Origin: Clostridiales bacterium GWF2_38_85
Lineage (GTDB): Bacteria; Bacillota; Clostridia; Oscillospirales; CAG-382
Assembly (NCBI GenBank): GCA_001797275.1
Contig: MGOY01000015.1
Location: 1 to 32,417 of the forward strand
Length of the DNA stretch: 32,417 nt
Direction: 5' to 3'
A model generated the notes under the pieces. The model was not told where the DNA came from. It saw only the letters and a list, made by a program, of their open reading frames with translations, and did no database searches. The position numbers and the translations under genes are program-made. Of the stretch, positions 1-8,408 are shown one piece after another (within the stretch, counting starts at the first letter, position 1; each line of letters starts with the position of its first letter).

Positions 1-40
1 CAGACCAATTACACTCTTATTATTGGCTTAAACAACAAGC

Positions 41-76
41 ATGATACTTCAAATTTTCGCTACGCCGAAGTATCAT
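41..76 (+). promoter_or_regulatory. Inverted repeat just upstream of the first GNAT gene
   Basis: A perfect 10-base inverted repeat, ATGATACTTC at 41-50 and GAAGTATCAT at 67-76, encloses a 16-base loop. It ends about 20 bases before the GGAGG ribosome binding site of the acetyltransferase at 104. There is no T-run after it, so it is unlikely to be a plain terminator. A 5'-UTR regulatory hairpin or an operator are both possible. The window edge hides any promoter or leader further upstream. Confidence 0.45.
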
Positions 77-103
77 AATCTTATAGTAGCAATGGAGGTT
101 AGT

Positions 104-826
104 ATGTTTTTATTAGAAAAAAATGCATATAGTAAAGTAATATCGATTTTTTCAAACATGTTTGACTACGATATAACTGTAAAAATGGCATTAACGAACA
201 ACCAAGGATTTATATATGTCGATGATTTAGTAAATCCTGAAACTGCGTACATAGAAATGGAATGGGGCTTTTATTATCTTAGTGGTAAATATAACGACCA
301 ATTTTTGAATACTGTAATTAACCATATTTTAATAGATATTGTACCAAAACAAACAATTCATGATATGGCGTTTATTTTCTCAGATAGTGATATTTGGTTA
401 AATGTTATTGATCAGAAACTAGTAGATTATGAACACAGTAAATCGAAACGTTTAAACTTGAAGTTGAATAAAGAAAAATTTTTACAACAAAAATCTACAT
501 TTGAAAAGTTACCTGAAAATTATGAATTGCAATTAAATACAGAAGAAGAAAAAGTAGATGTTTTATACATGGGTAATTGGATTGGTTGTTGTGAGAGAGG
601 TTCTACTGGTACAATAGCAGAATGTGATGTGTTTCTTAAAGAAAACCACAGACAAAAAGGAATTGCGACTTTAATGTGTACTAAGTTCATTGAATATCAC
701 CTCTCTCAAGGTAATGAACTAACTTGGTCATGCTGGGAAGCAAATGTTCCTTCATGTAAACTTGCTATAAAGTTGGGATTCGAATTATATAAAGAATCAT
801 ATGCGATAACAGCGAAAGTAAAATAA
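104..826 (+). CDS. GNAT-family N-acetyltransferase
   Basis: The 240-residue product ends in a GNAT acetyl-CoA-binding fold. The segment with ENHRQKGIAT (motif A, the R/Q-x-x-G-I/L-A pyrophosphate loop) is followed by WEANVPSCKLAIKLGFELYK (motif B, where late-folding GNATs read N-x-x-S-x-x-L-x-x-K-x-G-F). The N-terminal ~130 residues are less conserved, as in the GNAT_acetyltran (PF12746-like) family of Firmicutes. The ATG at 104 is chosen because GGAGG lies 5 bases before it; the frame stays open upstream to 41 but runs through an inverted repeat. The acyl acceptor is unknown; small amines or antibiotics are possible. The gene is much more AT-rich than the neighbouring phage genes and is oriented against them, so it is probably an independently acquired accessory gene. 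Confidence 0.8.
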   Translation: MFLLEKNAYSKVISIFSNMFDYDITVKMALTNNQGFIYVDDLVNPETAYIEMEWGFYYLSGKYNDQFLNTVINHILIDIVPKQTIHDMAFIFSDSDIWLNVIDQKLVDYEHSKSKRLNLKLNKEKFLQQKSTFEKLPENYELQLNTEEEKVDVLYMGNWIGCCERGSTGTIAECDVFLKENHRQKGIATLMCTKFIEYHLSQGNELTWSCWEANVPSCKLAIKLGFELYKESYAITAKVK

Positions 827-988
827 AATATTTTTCTAAAAAGGTTGTGTAAAAAGCAACGGTAATCAGATGAGATTTCAACTACACCACCAAGAAGTGA
901 ACGTGATTTATGAAAATTATGCACTGACCAAAACGAGGTCGATTTAACCAAATATATGAGGTCAATATGATACTGGAGATTGCGTAAA

Positions 989-1471
989 ATGACATTTTAT
1001 CATGGAAGTCCTATTGCTAACATCACAGAACTTGGAACACGCTCTTTTACCCACGACGAGATCAAATCATCAATGGTATATCTTACACAGAGTCGAGCTT
1101 ATGCGTTGTTCTACATACGGGATCTTGATGTGAATTATGTAACTTGTGATATGACGAAAGAAGGCTATGTCCGTTATTACGAGCGGTTTTCGGAGCAACT
1201 AAAAACTCTTTACAGGGATCGAAGCGGTTATCTGTATAAATGTGTTGATAATGGTGGTTTTGAACAGACCCCAACTCGCAATGTATGGGTATCAAAGAAT
1301 CCGGTTATCATTGAATCAGTTGAGTTTATTCCTGATGTTTATAAAGAAATACTTAAATATGAAGAAACCGGAGATATTAAAGTAATTCGTTATGAAATCC
1401 TAACTGATGAAGAAAAACAAGATGTTTATGAAATGATTGTATGCTCCCTATATAAATCAGGACTGAGATAA
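989..1471 (+). CDS. Uncharacterised YHGS-motif protein
   Basis: A 160-residue protein beginning MTFYHGSPIANITEL, followed near residue 30 by VYLTQSRAYALFYI. This pattern (an early Y-H-G-S, then a Y-L-T/A-x-x-R-x-x-A-L block) occurs in a family of uncharacterised Clostridia proteins and is loosely reminiscent of small ADP-ribosyltransferase folds with an N-terminal YHGS/YHGT. That functional link is inference only. The ATG at 989 follows GGAG at 975-978; an in-frame TTG at 980 is the alternative. After the stop, another frame continues with protein-like sequence (ADFYRNNFPKA, TAG, then EYVKSHPEEKQAYIDEWNKM), so the original protein was probably about 35-40 residues longer and this copy may be damaged. 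Confidence 0.6.
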   Translation: MTFYHGSPIANITELGTRSFTHDEIKSSMVYLTQSRAYALFYIRDLDVNYVTCDMTKEGYVRYYERFSEQLKTLYRDRSGYLYKCVDNGGFEQTPTRNVWVSKNPVIIESVEFIPDVYKEILKYEETGDIKVIRYEILTDEEKQDVYEMIVCSLYKSGLR

Positions 1472-1589
1472 AAATACTACTAAAGCTGACTTTTACCGTA
1501 ATAATTTCCCCAAAGCATAGGAGTATGTTAAATCTCATCCGGAAGAAAAACAAGCATATATTGATGAATGGAATAAGATGCATAGATGA
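1472..1589 (+). pseudogene. Out-of-frame 3' tail of the YHGS protein gene
   Basis: Immediately after the stop at 1471 a different frame encodes charged, protein-like sequence: ADFYRNNFPKA, a TAG, then EYVKSHPEEKQAYIDEWNKM and a TGA at 1587-1589. The TAG falls where a tryptophan (TGG) would suit the context. The simplest reading is a frameshift plus a nonsense mutation that removed the C-terminal helix of the upstream gene. Homologues would settle it. Confidence 0.4.
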
Positions 1590-1608
1590 TAATATGAAAT
1601 TCTAATTC

Positions 1609-3126
1609 TTACCCCCTCGAGAACTGCACCGAGAAGCCGAAATCCAGCACCCAGTTCTCGTTCTTGAGCGGTTGGTTTATTTTACAGTCCATCTCGATGG
1701 AAGCACCTGCAGCTGGTGGTGTTGTAAAAGTCAGTCCCTTGCTGACATAACCAAACATAATTCTGCTCGAGCTTGAACCACCGAATCCGTTTACTGAGCT
1801 TGTAGTTAACCGCCAGTATCGTGCTGTTATAGTAGGTGTTAACCATTGATCTGTGCTTATTGTGGAATAGTCTATTACAGGTGAAGTATAAATATTAGTC
1901 CAACTTTCACCATCGGTTGAATAATCAACACCAATACTTGCCGTAGTTGTGCCGTAAGAAGAAAAGTTTTTTGACAAACATCCAGCTTGTATTATAAGCT
2001 TGTTCACAAGTATCGGCGAGCCAAAATCATATATAATTGGACTTCCGGATTTTATGCCACGGCTTGGGTCTACCGACTCACCCCACACAACAAACGGTAC
2101 TCTACTGTATGAAGCATTATAACCTCCCGATACTTCACAGTTGTTGGGGTTAGCAGAAATAAATAACTCAGGGTATTCTGTTGAGTTGTTATTAAAATCT
2201 ATTGTGTAGTCAATATCCTTTGTTAGCAGAACACCATTTACTCGAATTGACTCAGAGCTTGGTACTACCTTGGGTATTGGACAAGCAAACTCGGTTGTTG
2301 TTCCATCACCAGTTCCCACGGCTATATTCGACAGCATTATCTGTGGAAATATATCCGGATTGGGTAACTGCCATACAGCATAGTTCGGACTGCCTACAGC
2401 ACTGACTATGTGTGAATTTCCAGCATTATAATCCCAGCGTGAGGTTGGTATTGTCCACTTTCTGTTAACCAGGTCAGCTGTAGGTGTTAGTCCGCCTTTT
2501 GTTGCATAGTACTTACCCTTTATCTCATCTGCGGTAAGGTAGTCTCCGAACGCTCCGATGTAATTGGTTACAGTAGTATAGCTGTCCTCAAGTACAGCTG
2601 CTATTATTGCGTTGTTTCCCGGAGCAGGCAGAAGATAACCACCCGACTGCGAGTTGCTAAAGGTGAGATAAAATGTTGCATACACAGTAAGCACATCGGT
2701 ATCTGTTTTGTTTATTGCTATCTGGTTACCCTCGCTGTCCTTCAGCATTGAGTGTGTTACTGCTGTGGAAGATGATGTGCTGTACCCAAATCCAACCTCT
2801 GTTATACGGGAGCCAACGAAATCCGAAGGTGCGAGAACTATCTTCTTTCGTACATAGCTTACCGGGTATTCCTTTACCACCTCTTCTATTGTACAAGCTC
2901 TTGCTCCGAGAAAAGCAAACATCGAGATTCTATCAACAACAGGAACACCTTCACCTGTACCGAGGTGTATATAACCAAGCTTCGCTGCTCTGGACAGCAG
3001 CTTTGTGAAGAACTGGTCGAGCACTATATTATAAGAGGTAACCTTCTGCTTAACCTTCCCGGTCACTGCGTCGGTTACCTCTATATCAAAGCGGTTATGT
3101 ACTTTTGGGGTTATTGTGTTGTGCAT
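1609..3126 (-). CDS. Phage tail fibre / receptor-binding-like protein with discoidin-like domain
   Basis: A 505-residue phage structural protein. The N-terminal ~170 residues (VTGKVKQKVTSYNIVLDQFF, then HLGTGEG) resemble the conserved collar of tail-fibre proteins in Clostridia prophages. The middle is rich in Gly, Ser, Thr and Asn. Residues ~335-470 look like an F5/8 type C (discoidin) fold, with VVWGESVDPSRG, YDFGSPILVNKLIIQ, STDGESWTNIY and ARYWRLTTSSV. Discoidin domains commonly bind sugars, so a role in receptor recognition is a reasonable inference. AAGGAG lies 7 bases before the ATG at 3126. Higher in GC than the flanking accessory genes, it belongs with the other minus-strand phage genes but is separated from them by a methyltransferase gene. 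Confidence 0.65.
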   Translation of the reverse strand: MHNTITPKVHNRFDIEVTDAVTGKVKQKVTSYNIVLDQFFTKLLSRAAKLGYIHLGTGEGVPVVDRISMFAFLGARACTIEEVVKEYPVSYVRKKIVLAPSDFVGSRITEVGFGYSTSSSTAVTHSMLKDSEGNQIAINKTDTDVLTVYATFYLTFSNSQSGGYLLPAPGNNAIIAAVLEDSYTTVTNYIGAFGDYLTADEIKGKYYATKGGLTPTADLVNRKWTIPTSRWDYNAGNSHIVSAVGSPNYAVWQLPNPDIFPQIMLSNIAVGTGDGTTTEFACPIPKVVPSSESIRVNGVLLTKDIDYTIDFNNNSTEYPELFISANPNNCEVSGGYNASYSRVPFVVWGESVDPSRGIKSGSPIIYDFGSPILVNKLIIQAGCLSKNFSSYGTTTASIGVDYSTDGESWTNIYTSPVIDYSTISTDQWLTPTITARYWRLTTSSVNGFGGSSSSRIMFGYVSKGLTFTTPPAAGASIEMDCKINQPLKNENWVLDFGFSVQFSRG

Positions 3127-3171
3127 GTGATGGCTCCTTATAGTTATCTCTTATAATATTATTTGGATAAG

Positions 3172-3199
3172 AAAATCGAGCCATATTTGGCTCGATTTT
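3172..3199. terminator. Bidirectional intrinsic terminator
   Basis: A perfect 11-base stem, AAAATCGAGCC at 3172-3182 and GGCTCGATTTT at 3189-3199, with the 6-base loop ATATTT. Because the stem ends in A-run/T-run, it can terminate in both directions. It lies between the 3' end of the methyltransferase and the 5' end of the tail-fibre gene, both on the minus strand, so it insulates the phage gene from the methyltransferase transcript. Confidence 0.8.
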
Positions 3200-3236
3200 T
3201 GATAGTGATAAGTTCGCTAATAAATATTTAATACAG

Positions 3237-4034
3237 TTATATTTTAACTGCCCATATCGTAACACGATGTGTAGATTGGGCGATTGGTTGTGGTACAGGG
3301 TTATCAGTATAGTTTTCGTAAGTTTTTTCAATTGAAAATCCTGATTTCTGAATCCAATCGTAAATCTGAGCTTGCGTGGGTATATGCTTATACCAGCGTT
3401 TAGAACATATTATGGATTCACCATTATTGGTTTTTAGCTCTAAATGGTTCGCTCCGGCACATATTTGTGTTACCGGATCGTATACGCTTCCATAACTAAC
3501 TGTTTTCCCGGTTGTCCCTAACTCGTCAGTTCCATGAAAATAATTACTTTCACGTAAACAATTGAATACAGCAGCAGGATCAAAGTGCAAATCAAAATCA
3601 AGATATAAATGACCGCCCTTTTTTAACGCTTTCGCAGCCTTGCCGATAATAAGTGCTTGAGCTTCTGCATAATCGCACTCACTCTCAATGTTTATCAGAA
3701 AATTCCCCGCGATAACAACTACATCATATTCTTTACCCCAATCTTCATTAATTGCATCGGCTTTATAGCAACGAAGATTTTGTAAATCTTTTATATGATT
3801 ATAACATCTAATAAGCATGTATTCATCCAAATCGAAGCCAGTCACATTATACCCTGCTTTTGCAAGAGGAATACTGATACGTCCGCCGCCACAAGCGACT
3901 TCCAGTATATTTTGAATTGTTCCGTTTGTTTGCTGTGCAAGCACATTAAGCAGAAACTCAACATCATTAGTTTGATTCTCGAACTGTTCATACACACTTG
4001 CATACCAATGTTTTGCTATGAAATTTTTATCCAC
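3237..4034 (-). CDS. Class I SAM-dependent methyltransferase
   Basis: A 265-residue Rossmann-fold methyltransferase. Motif I is ILEVACGGGRISIPLAKAG (residues ~43-61), with the acidic ribose-binding residues in TGFDLDEYM (~65-73). The DVVVIAGNFL strand is motif IV-like, and LKKGGHLYLDFDLHFD is the post-motif region of UbiE/small-molecule methyltransferases. The substrate cannot be read from the sequence. The GTG start at 4034 is fixed by GGAGG six bases upstream. Upstream lie a consensus-like promoter, a 17-codon leader ORF and a hairpin whose 3' arm can pair with this gene's ribosome binding site. That layout is typical of drug-inducible resistance methyltransferases such as the Erm genes, although this protein is not an Erm by its motifs. 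Its own terminator follows at 3172-3199. Confidence 0.85.
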   Translation of the reverse strand: MDKNFIAKHWYASVYEQFENQTNDVEFLLNVLAQQTNGTIQNILEVACGGGRISIPLAKAGYNVTGFDLDEYMLIRCYNHIKDLQNLRCYKADAINEDWGKEYDVVVIAGNFLINIESECDYAEAQALIIGKAAKALKKGGHLYLDFDLHFDPAAVFNCLRESNYFHGTDELGTTGKTVSYGSVYDPVTQICAGANHLELKTNNGESIICSKRWYKHIPTQAQIYDWIQKSGFSIEKTYENYTDNPVPQPIAQSTHRVTIWAVKI

Positions 4035-4040
4035 GATTAA

Positions 4041-4081
4041 CCTCCATATTGCAGGAGGGTTAAAGTATAGTCGCCCTCCTG
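4041..4081 (-). promoter_or_regulatory. Translational attenuator of the methyltransferase
   Basis: On the minus strand the leader ORF's 3' end carries CAGGAGGG (4081-4074). Fourteen bases later comes the complement CCCTCCTG (4059-4052), then GGAGG, the methyltransferase ribosome binding site (4045-4041). CCTCC of the second element can pair either with the leader arm (8 bp) or with the GGAGG site (5 bp, plus AA:UU across one bulged C). A ribosome that finishes the leader would cover the first arm and let the site be masked. A ribosome stalled early would leave the first arm free and expose the site. The pairings are seen directly; the mechanism is inferred from ErmC-type attenuation. Confidence 0.65.
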
Positions 4082-4113
4082 TTGATTGTAATACTAATAA
4101 TTATATTTTTCAT
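4060..4113 (-). CDS. Leader peptide MKNIIISITINRRATIL
   Basis: A 17-codon ORF (ATG at 4113-4111, TAA at 4062-4060) with AAAGGG nine bases before the start. Its last codons (AAC AGG AGG GCG) form the 5' arm of the attenuator hairpin, and its stop codon is the last element before the 3' arm. Such placement is characteristic of regulatory leader peptides whose translation is sensed. The III run and the Arg-Arg near the end could be stalling sites. It is too short to suggest any other function. Confidence 0.6.
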   Translation of the reverse strand: MKNIIISITINRRATIL

Positions 4114-4164
4114 ATGATAACACCCTTTCTATTGTTATTAGCACAACACAATGTTGTAAAATTT

Positions 4165-4193
4165 ATGTTACCATTATTATTTAGTATTGTCAA
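4165..4193 (-). promoter_or_regulatory. Promoter of the leader/methyltransferase unit
   Basis: On the minus strand, TTGACA (4193-4188) and TAACAT (4170-4165) are separated by exactly 17 bases. The -35 box is perfect and the -10 box has four of six consensus bases. It reads into the leader ORF and then the methyltransferase. Confidence 0.7.
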
Positions 4194-4298
4194 CCATATT
4201 TTTATATTCTACTAAAGATATATCATACAAGTAAATTCTCAAAGTAAGTTCCATGGAAGAAATTACGGTGGAAGTTAGTGCGAAAATTTACGGATATA

Positions 4299-4451
4299 TC
4301 ATATCGGCACACTACCTACCATCGTTGCTGCGATCACGCAGGTGTATGGCGTGTCCAATATCAGGCTCTCGTCCTGGCGCTGGGTTGTATATGTCAATAG
4401 CTTCGCAGATAATAGCTCAATATTCGGTGTGACTATGGTATAGCTCTCACG
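4299..4451 (-). pseudogene. Degraded phage baseplate-gene fragment
   Basis: Directly after the stop of the preceding phage gene, one minus-strand frame encodes about 45 residues of plausible protein, including VTPNIELLSAKLLTYTTQ and DTPYTCVIAATMVGSVP, and then stops at 4299. No start codon or ribosome binding site is present; the position where an overlapping start would lie reads ACGTGAG. The GC content matches the phage genes. It is best read as the remains of the next gene of the tail operon. A competing plus-strand ORF from 4253 lacks a ribosome binding site. Confidence 0.4.
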
Positions 4452-4788
4452 TGGTCAGCTCCTCTTTTACAAGTGTAAGTGTAGCTTCGAACCTATCGCC
4501 TGCCATACGCTCCGAGAACTTAAGTTCTGTTATCCTACCGTAATAGGTTCCATGCTGGACGATGACTTTCAGTAACGCTATGGTATCCTCAGCATCCATC
4601 AACTGAGCTTTACCGGCTCTGTCAACATACACAACAACATTATAATACACAGTCGGCTCACCGATGCGTTGTATATATACTTCACCTGAAAGCAACTTTT
4701 GTTCTGTTCGGATAAGCTCCTGCCCTACCTCAAGGCTGACGAAGGTTGTTATATTTATATTTGTATCGATGTTATGTAGTAAAGGCAT
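4447..4788 (-). CDS. Phage tail/baseplate-associated protein
   Basis: A 113-residue protein beginning MPLLHNIDTNINITTFVSLE, with a region reading TVYYNVVVYVDRAGKAQLMD and LTLVKEELTT at the C-terminus. The all-beta pattern and length resemble small tail proteins encoded beside baseplate genes in Clostridia siphophages. I cannot assign a precise role. AAGGAG lies 7 bases before the ATG at 4788. In an intact phage the genes between this one and the tape measure would include the distal tail and tail-associated lysin proteins. Those are absent here and an adenosine deaminase gene on the other strand takes their place. Confidence 0.5.
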   Translation of the reverse strand: MPLLHNIDTNINITTFVSLEVGQELIRTEQKLLSGEVYIQRIGEPTVYYNVVVYVDRAGKAQLMDAEDTIALLKVIVQHGTYYGRITELKFSERMAGDRFEATLTLVKEELTT

Positions 4789-4837
4789 TTAGGTGCTCCT
4801 TGTTTATATAAAGACAGCATGGTTTTGTTTATCTACA

Positions 4838-4866
4838 TTGACACATTTTTATTATCATTGTATAAT
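4838..4866 (+). promoter_or_regulatory. Consensus promoter of the adenosine deaminase gene
   Basis: TTGACA at 4838-4843 and TATAAT at 4861-4866 are separated by exactly 17 bases: a perfect sigma-A-type promoter. It is 23 bases upstream of the deaminase ribosome binding site region, so the gene is expressed independently of the surrounding phage genes. Confidence 0.85.
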
Positions 4867-4892
4867 ATAAAAAACTAATTTTGGAGAGTATG

Positions 4893-5840
4893 ATGAGTGA
4901 AGCTAAATTTATACAAGCATTAAAAAACAATTCAATAGTTGAGATGCAATGTATTCCAAAAAGCGATTTACATAGCCACTCAGGACGAGGTGGTTCTATT
5001 GTTTATATAGAACAATGGGCAAATGTTAAGATCACCCCTCCAATTGAACCGTTTAACTCTTTAATGGATATGAATCAATGGATGTATGATAATGTAAGGT
5101 GTCACTGCCCTGGTTTTATGGGATATTTAAAGAGGATTGAAGCGGCATTTGCACAAGCAAATACAGATAATATTGCCGTCTTAGCGCTTAGTTACTCAAC
5201 TGATGAAATTTGGGCGTGTGGAACATTAGATAATTTCATTCAAATTATGAATGATCTTCGCAAGAATTTTGCACCAAATACAACATTTTTGCCCGATTTA
5301 GCATTGGGCTATAACCTTAATGAACAAAATGAAATTGATGAGATTTTTAATGCAAATTGGTTCAAGGGTATTGATATTTGTAACTACTCAAATATTTACT
5401 CTATGAGCGAATTAAAAAAAGTATGTCAAAAGGCACATGAATCAAAACTTATTGTTAAAGCTCATATAGGGGAATTCGGCAGTGCTGATGATGTTATGAG
5501 ATATGCTGAAGTATTGGAACTTGATCAAATTCAACATGGTATCGCAGCAGTTGATTCAATACAGGTTATGAAATGGTTAGCAGATCATAAAATACAATTG
5601 AATGTTTGCCCCACAAGTAATGTTATGTTGAGAAATACAAAAAATTATCAATCCCATCAAATCAGAAAATTATTTGATTATGGCATTCCTGTTACCATTA
5701 ATTCTGATGATTTAATTATTTTTAATGCTTCTGTTTCTCAGGAATACTTAAATTTATATAATGCGGGACTTATGACTGCTGAAGAGCTTAATGTAATCCG
5801 TGAAATTGGTTTAGAATCCATTGGTTGTTATCCAGTATAA
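4893..5840 (+). CDS. Adenosine deaminase-family protein
   Basis: A 315-residue amidohydrolase of the adenosine/adenine deaminase family, predicted to deaminate adenosine or a related purine to the 6-oxo form in the cytoplasm. Metal and catalytic motifs are present in order: KSDLHSHSG (the HxH zinc ligands), VKAHIGEFG (HxGE with the zinc His and catalytic Glu), IQHGIAA (catalytic His), CPTSN and ITINSDDL (zinc Asp and its partner). Its length suits this family (about 330-350 in classical enzymes). The ATG at 4893 is preferred because GGAG ends six bases before it; ATG at 4890 and TTG at 4881 are alternatives. It has its own promoter, faces against the phage genes and is AT-rich, so it looks like acquired cargo. 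Purine salvage, or depletion of a signalling nucleoside, are both possible roles. Confidence 0.88.
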   Translation: MSEAKFIQALKNNSIVEMQCIPKSDLHSHSGRGGSIVYIEQWANVKITPPIEPFNSLMDMNQWMYDNVRCHCPGFMGYLKRIEAAFAQANTDNIAVLALSYSTDEIWACGTLDNFIQIMNDLRKNFAPNTTFLPDLALGYNLNEQNEIDEIFNANWFKGIDICNYSNIYSMSELKKVCQKAHESKLIVKAHIGEFGSADDVMRYAEVLELDQIQHGIAAVDSIQVMKWLADHKIQLNVCPTSNVMLRNTKNYQSHQIRKLFDYGIPVTINSDDLIIFNASVSQEYLNLYNAGLMTAEELNVIREIGLESIGCYPV

Positions 5841-5927
5841 ATATAAGGGTAGAATAAGGAGTTTAACAAAAACAGGTATACGCATATATATATCATTTAT
5901 TTCAAACATAGATAAGAAGACGTCATT

Positions 5928-8032
5928 TCACACCCTGACCTCCCGTCTTAGCTCACCCATGATTATGTCAACAACCCCGGTGAGCATCCCGCTGTCGCTG
6001 ACACCCTCGACACGGATCGTACCGGTGTGGGTTACTGTGTTGTTTCGGCTTGAGACGGCGTCATATTCACCTATACCACCGACTATGTTACCCTTGATGT
6101 CAAAGTCGGTTGGGATGGACTTCTTCATGTCCTTCTCGATGTCCTTCATGGCTTCTGTAAAACCTACTCCTACACCTGCTCCCATGTTGCCGCCTATGTC
6201 AGCAAATACAGTTGAGGGTGAGTTTATGCCGAGCAGTCCTTTTACTCCGTCTACAATACCACCGAAGAAATCCGAGACCTTGTCTTTTATCCAGGACCCC
6301 ATGGACTTGATACCTTCCCAGAGTCCTTCTATTATATTAATACCTATCTCTCCCACAGAAAGAACAGCCTTACCTAACCCGCCAAGGATAGCTGCTATTA
6401 TCTCAGGCAGCTTTGCGACTAACTGCGGGATAGCTTGTATCAGTCCTGCTGCAAGCTGTACTGTAAGCTGGATTCCCATATCTATTATCATAGGAAAGTT
6501 CTCTGTTATGAAGTTTACTATACTCATTATTATCTGAGGAAGCGCGTCAATAAGAAGCGGTAACGCGTTGAGTAACCCTGATATTAGTCCCTGCATGATA
6601 GCGAACGCTGCCTCAAGGATTCTGTCAAGGTTAGCGATCAGTGTATTCACAATCAGAATAATGGCTTCCACAATAGCTGGGATCAGTTCGGGGACGCTGC
6701 TCCTATACCTTCTACCAAAGCAAGTATAAGCTGTACAGCTGCATCAATGAGCAGAGGAAGGTTATCTACAAGTGTACCGACTATCGTCATCACTGCATCA
6801 ACCGCAGCGGGTATGAGTTCCGGCAGCAGGTTCAGCAGTGTTTCAAGCACCTGAGTGAACAGCTCTGTTACTGTCGTAAGCAGCATGGGCAGCATATCCC
6901 CTATAGCTGACAGTATTGCACCTGCTGCTGTTGGGAGAGCTGTAACAATGTTCTCCAACACCGGGACGATGTTCTTTACCACAGAGCCAAAAGCGTCAAC
7001 AAGGTTCTGTGTCAGGTTGGTCATATCAGCATCAGCGTTACCTAACTCTGTTGTAAACGAACCGAGTGCAGCTTGGAGCAGACCGATTGAGCCGGATATG
7101 GTTTGTGTTGACTCACGTGCGAAGTTACCTGCGTACTGCTGTGTATTCTCAAAGAACATCTGCATAGCTATCTCGGCTTTTTCTGCCTGTGTAGCGGTGT
7201 TCCAGGTGAAATCCAGACCTTTTGCGGGCGCGTATGCTTCGATGTTAGTTGCGTTCATGGCAACACCGAGGTTATCCATCATAGTGAAGTTGCCCTTAGC
7301 TGCACCTGCAACCGAGTCAAGTACAACCTGCATATCTATACCCATGACAGACGCCATGTCAGCTGCCCGCTGCATTGCCTTCTCGGTAAGTTCCAAGCTT
7401 TTCTGTTGTTCTATCCCTGAGCCCTGAAACAGCGCACCCATTTTATTTGCTGTAGCTAAGTAATCGCTTTGGGAAACGCCGAGGTTCTTATATGCATCCT
7501 CACCGGTTTTCTGGATTGATGCAGCATACTCACCGAACACAGCTTCCGAGCCGCCAAGGTTCTGCTCGAGCTCGCCGAAGCTTTGGACGACTTCTTTACC
7601 CAGCTTATCGAACTTCGGCCCCGACTTCTCTGCGACATCACTTGTTTCATTCAGCTCATCACCGAGGTCATCCGCGTTGTCCGCAGACTGCTCCAGTTCC
7701 CGTTCCATACCGTTGAGTTCAGCTTTGGCGTTATTAAGCTGGACAGCCCAGTTCTGGGTACGGCGGTCGTTCTCACCAAATGAGTCGGAGGCGTTCTTAA
7801 GAGCTGAATCGAGGGCAGCAATTTTATCTTTCTGAGCATCAATTGTTTTACTTAAGACTTCATGTCGAGCTGCAACTGCCTGAACACTCTTATCATTTTT
7901 ATCGAACTCAGAGGAGACCAGTTTCATCTCGCTGCCGAGGACTTTGAACGACTGATTTATATCATAGAGCGCTTTCTTGAAGTCGCGCTCACCCTCGACG
8001 CCTATACGCAGGCCGAAATTGTCATATCCCAT
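5928..8032 (-). pseudogene. Phage tail tape measure protein, frameshifted
   Basis: Two adjoining minus-strand frames encode one tape measure protein. The first part (8032 to 6683) starts MGYDNFGLRIGVEGERDFKK, has a long Gln/Glu/Lys-rich coiled coil (residues ~25-150) and a conserved segment with MDNLGVAMNA, and ends LALVEGIGAASPN. The second part (continuous from ~6700 to 5928) resumes at ELIPAIVEAIILIVNTL with repeated amphipathic LLIDALPQ / LIQAIPQL units, then a conserved end with LLGINSPSTVF. The two join if one base is restored near 6690-6700, so this copy cannot make the full ~700-residue protein, the ruler that sets tail length. The start at 8032 is preferred over the longer frame because GGAGG lies 12 bases upstream and homologous N-termini begin this way. 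Confidence 0.8.
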
Positions 8033-8224
8033 AAATATAGTTATCCTCCTTCCTCCACATTGGTTTAGTAATATCAAGGGTTTCAATACTAACTTCTCGG
8101 TTAATTAATGATTGCATTTAAGTTTGCTCGTGTTTTTCAAAGTCTCAATTATCGCTGCTTTACAGTAAAAAGCTCTGAATGAGTTTCGCATAAATAATCA
8201 CAACCACTGTTAACTACAAAAAAT

Positions 8225-8262
8225 AATCCGAGGAGTTCCTAATGAATTCCCCGGATTTTATT
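8225..8262. terminator. Imperfect hairpin with T-runs on both sides
   Basis: AATCCG (8225-8230) pairs with CGGATT (8252-8257), and inside it GGAGTTC pairs largely with GAATTCC. TTTATTATAATTT follows on the plus strand, and on the minus strand the stem is followed by ATTATTTTTTG. It probably acts as an intrinsic terminator at the border between the tape measure gene and the inserted accessory block. Confidence 0.5.
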
Positions 8263-8305
8263 ATAATTTCAGAGAGTTAGGAGAATAACAAAACTCATGG
8301 GATAT

Positions 8306-8337
8306 GACAACTTATCTGAGAACTCGGATAAATTGTC
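8306..8337. promoter_or_regulatory. Operator-like palindrome upstream of the GNAT leader
   Basis: Two 15-base arms, GACAACTTATCTGAG and CTCGGATAAATTGTC, are separated by AA and match as inverted repeats at 13 of 15 positions. The palindrome ends 18 bases before the -35 box at 8356. This is where a repressor or activator dimer would bind. It is also followed by TGACATTTTTATT, so a weak terminator is the alternative. Confidence 0.45.
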
Positions 8338-8355
8338 TGACATTTTTATTGAGTA

Positions 8356-8384
8356 TTGATTTTTTACAAATAATCTGCTATAAT
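8356..8384 (+). promoter_or_regulatory. Promoter of the leader/GNAT unit
   Basis: TTGATT (8356-8361) and a perfect TATAAT (8379-8384) are separated by exactly 17 bases. The unit then reads GAGGAG at 8394-8399 and an ATG at 8409. Confidence 0.75.
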
Positions 8385-8408
8385 TAAGTTGTAGAGGAGT
8401 GTGACACC

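Noticed and set aside
4253-4440. A plus-strand ORF of about 59 codons starting MEEITVEVSAKIYGYI.
   Set aside because: No ribosome binding site; the second half is antisense to a more convincing phage-gene fragment. It was not annotated.
5821-7427. Long plus-strand ORFs opposite the tape measure gene.
   Set aside because: Composition is the mirror of the tape measure repeats (Ser/Pro/Thr-rich) with no ribosome binding sites.
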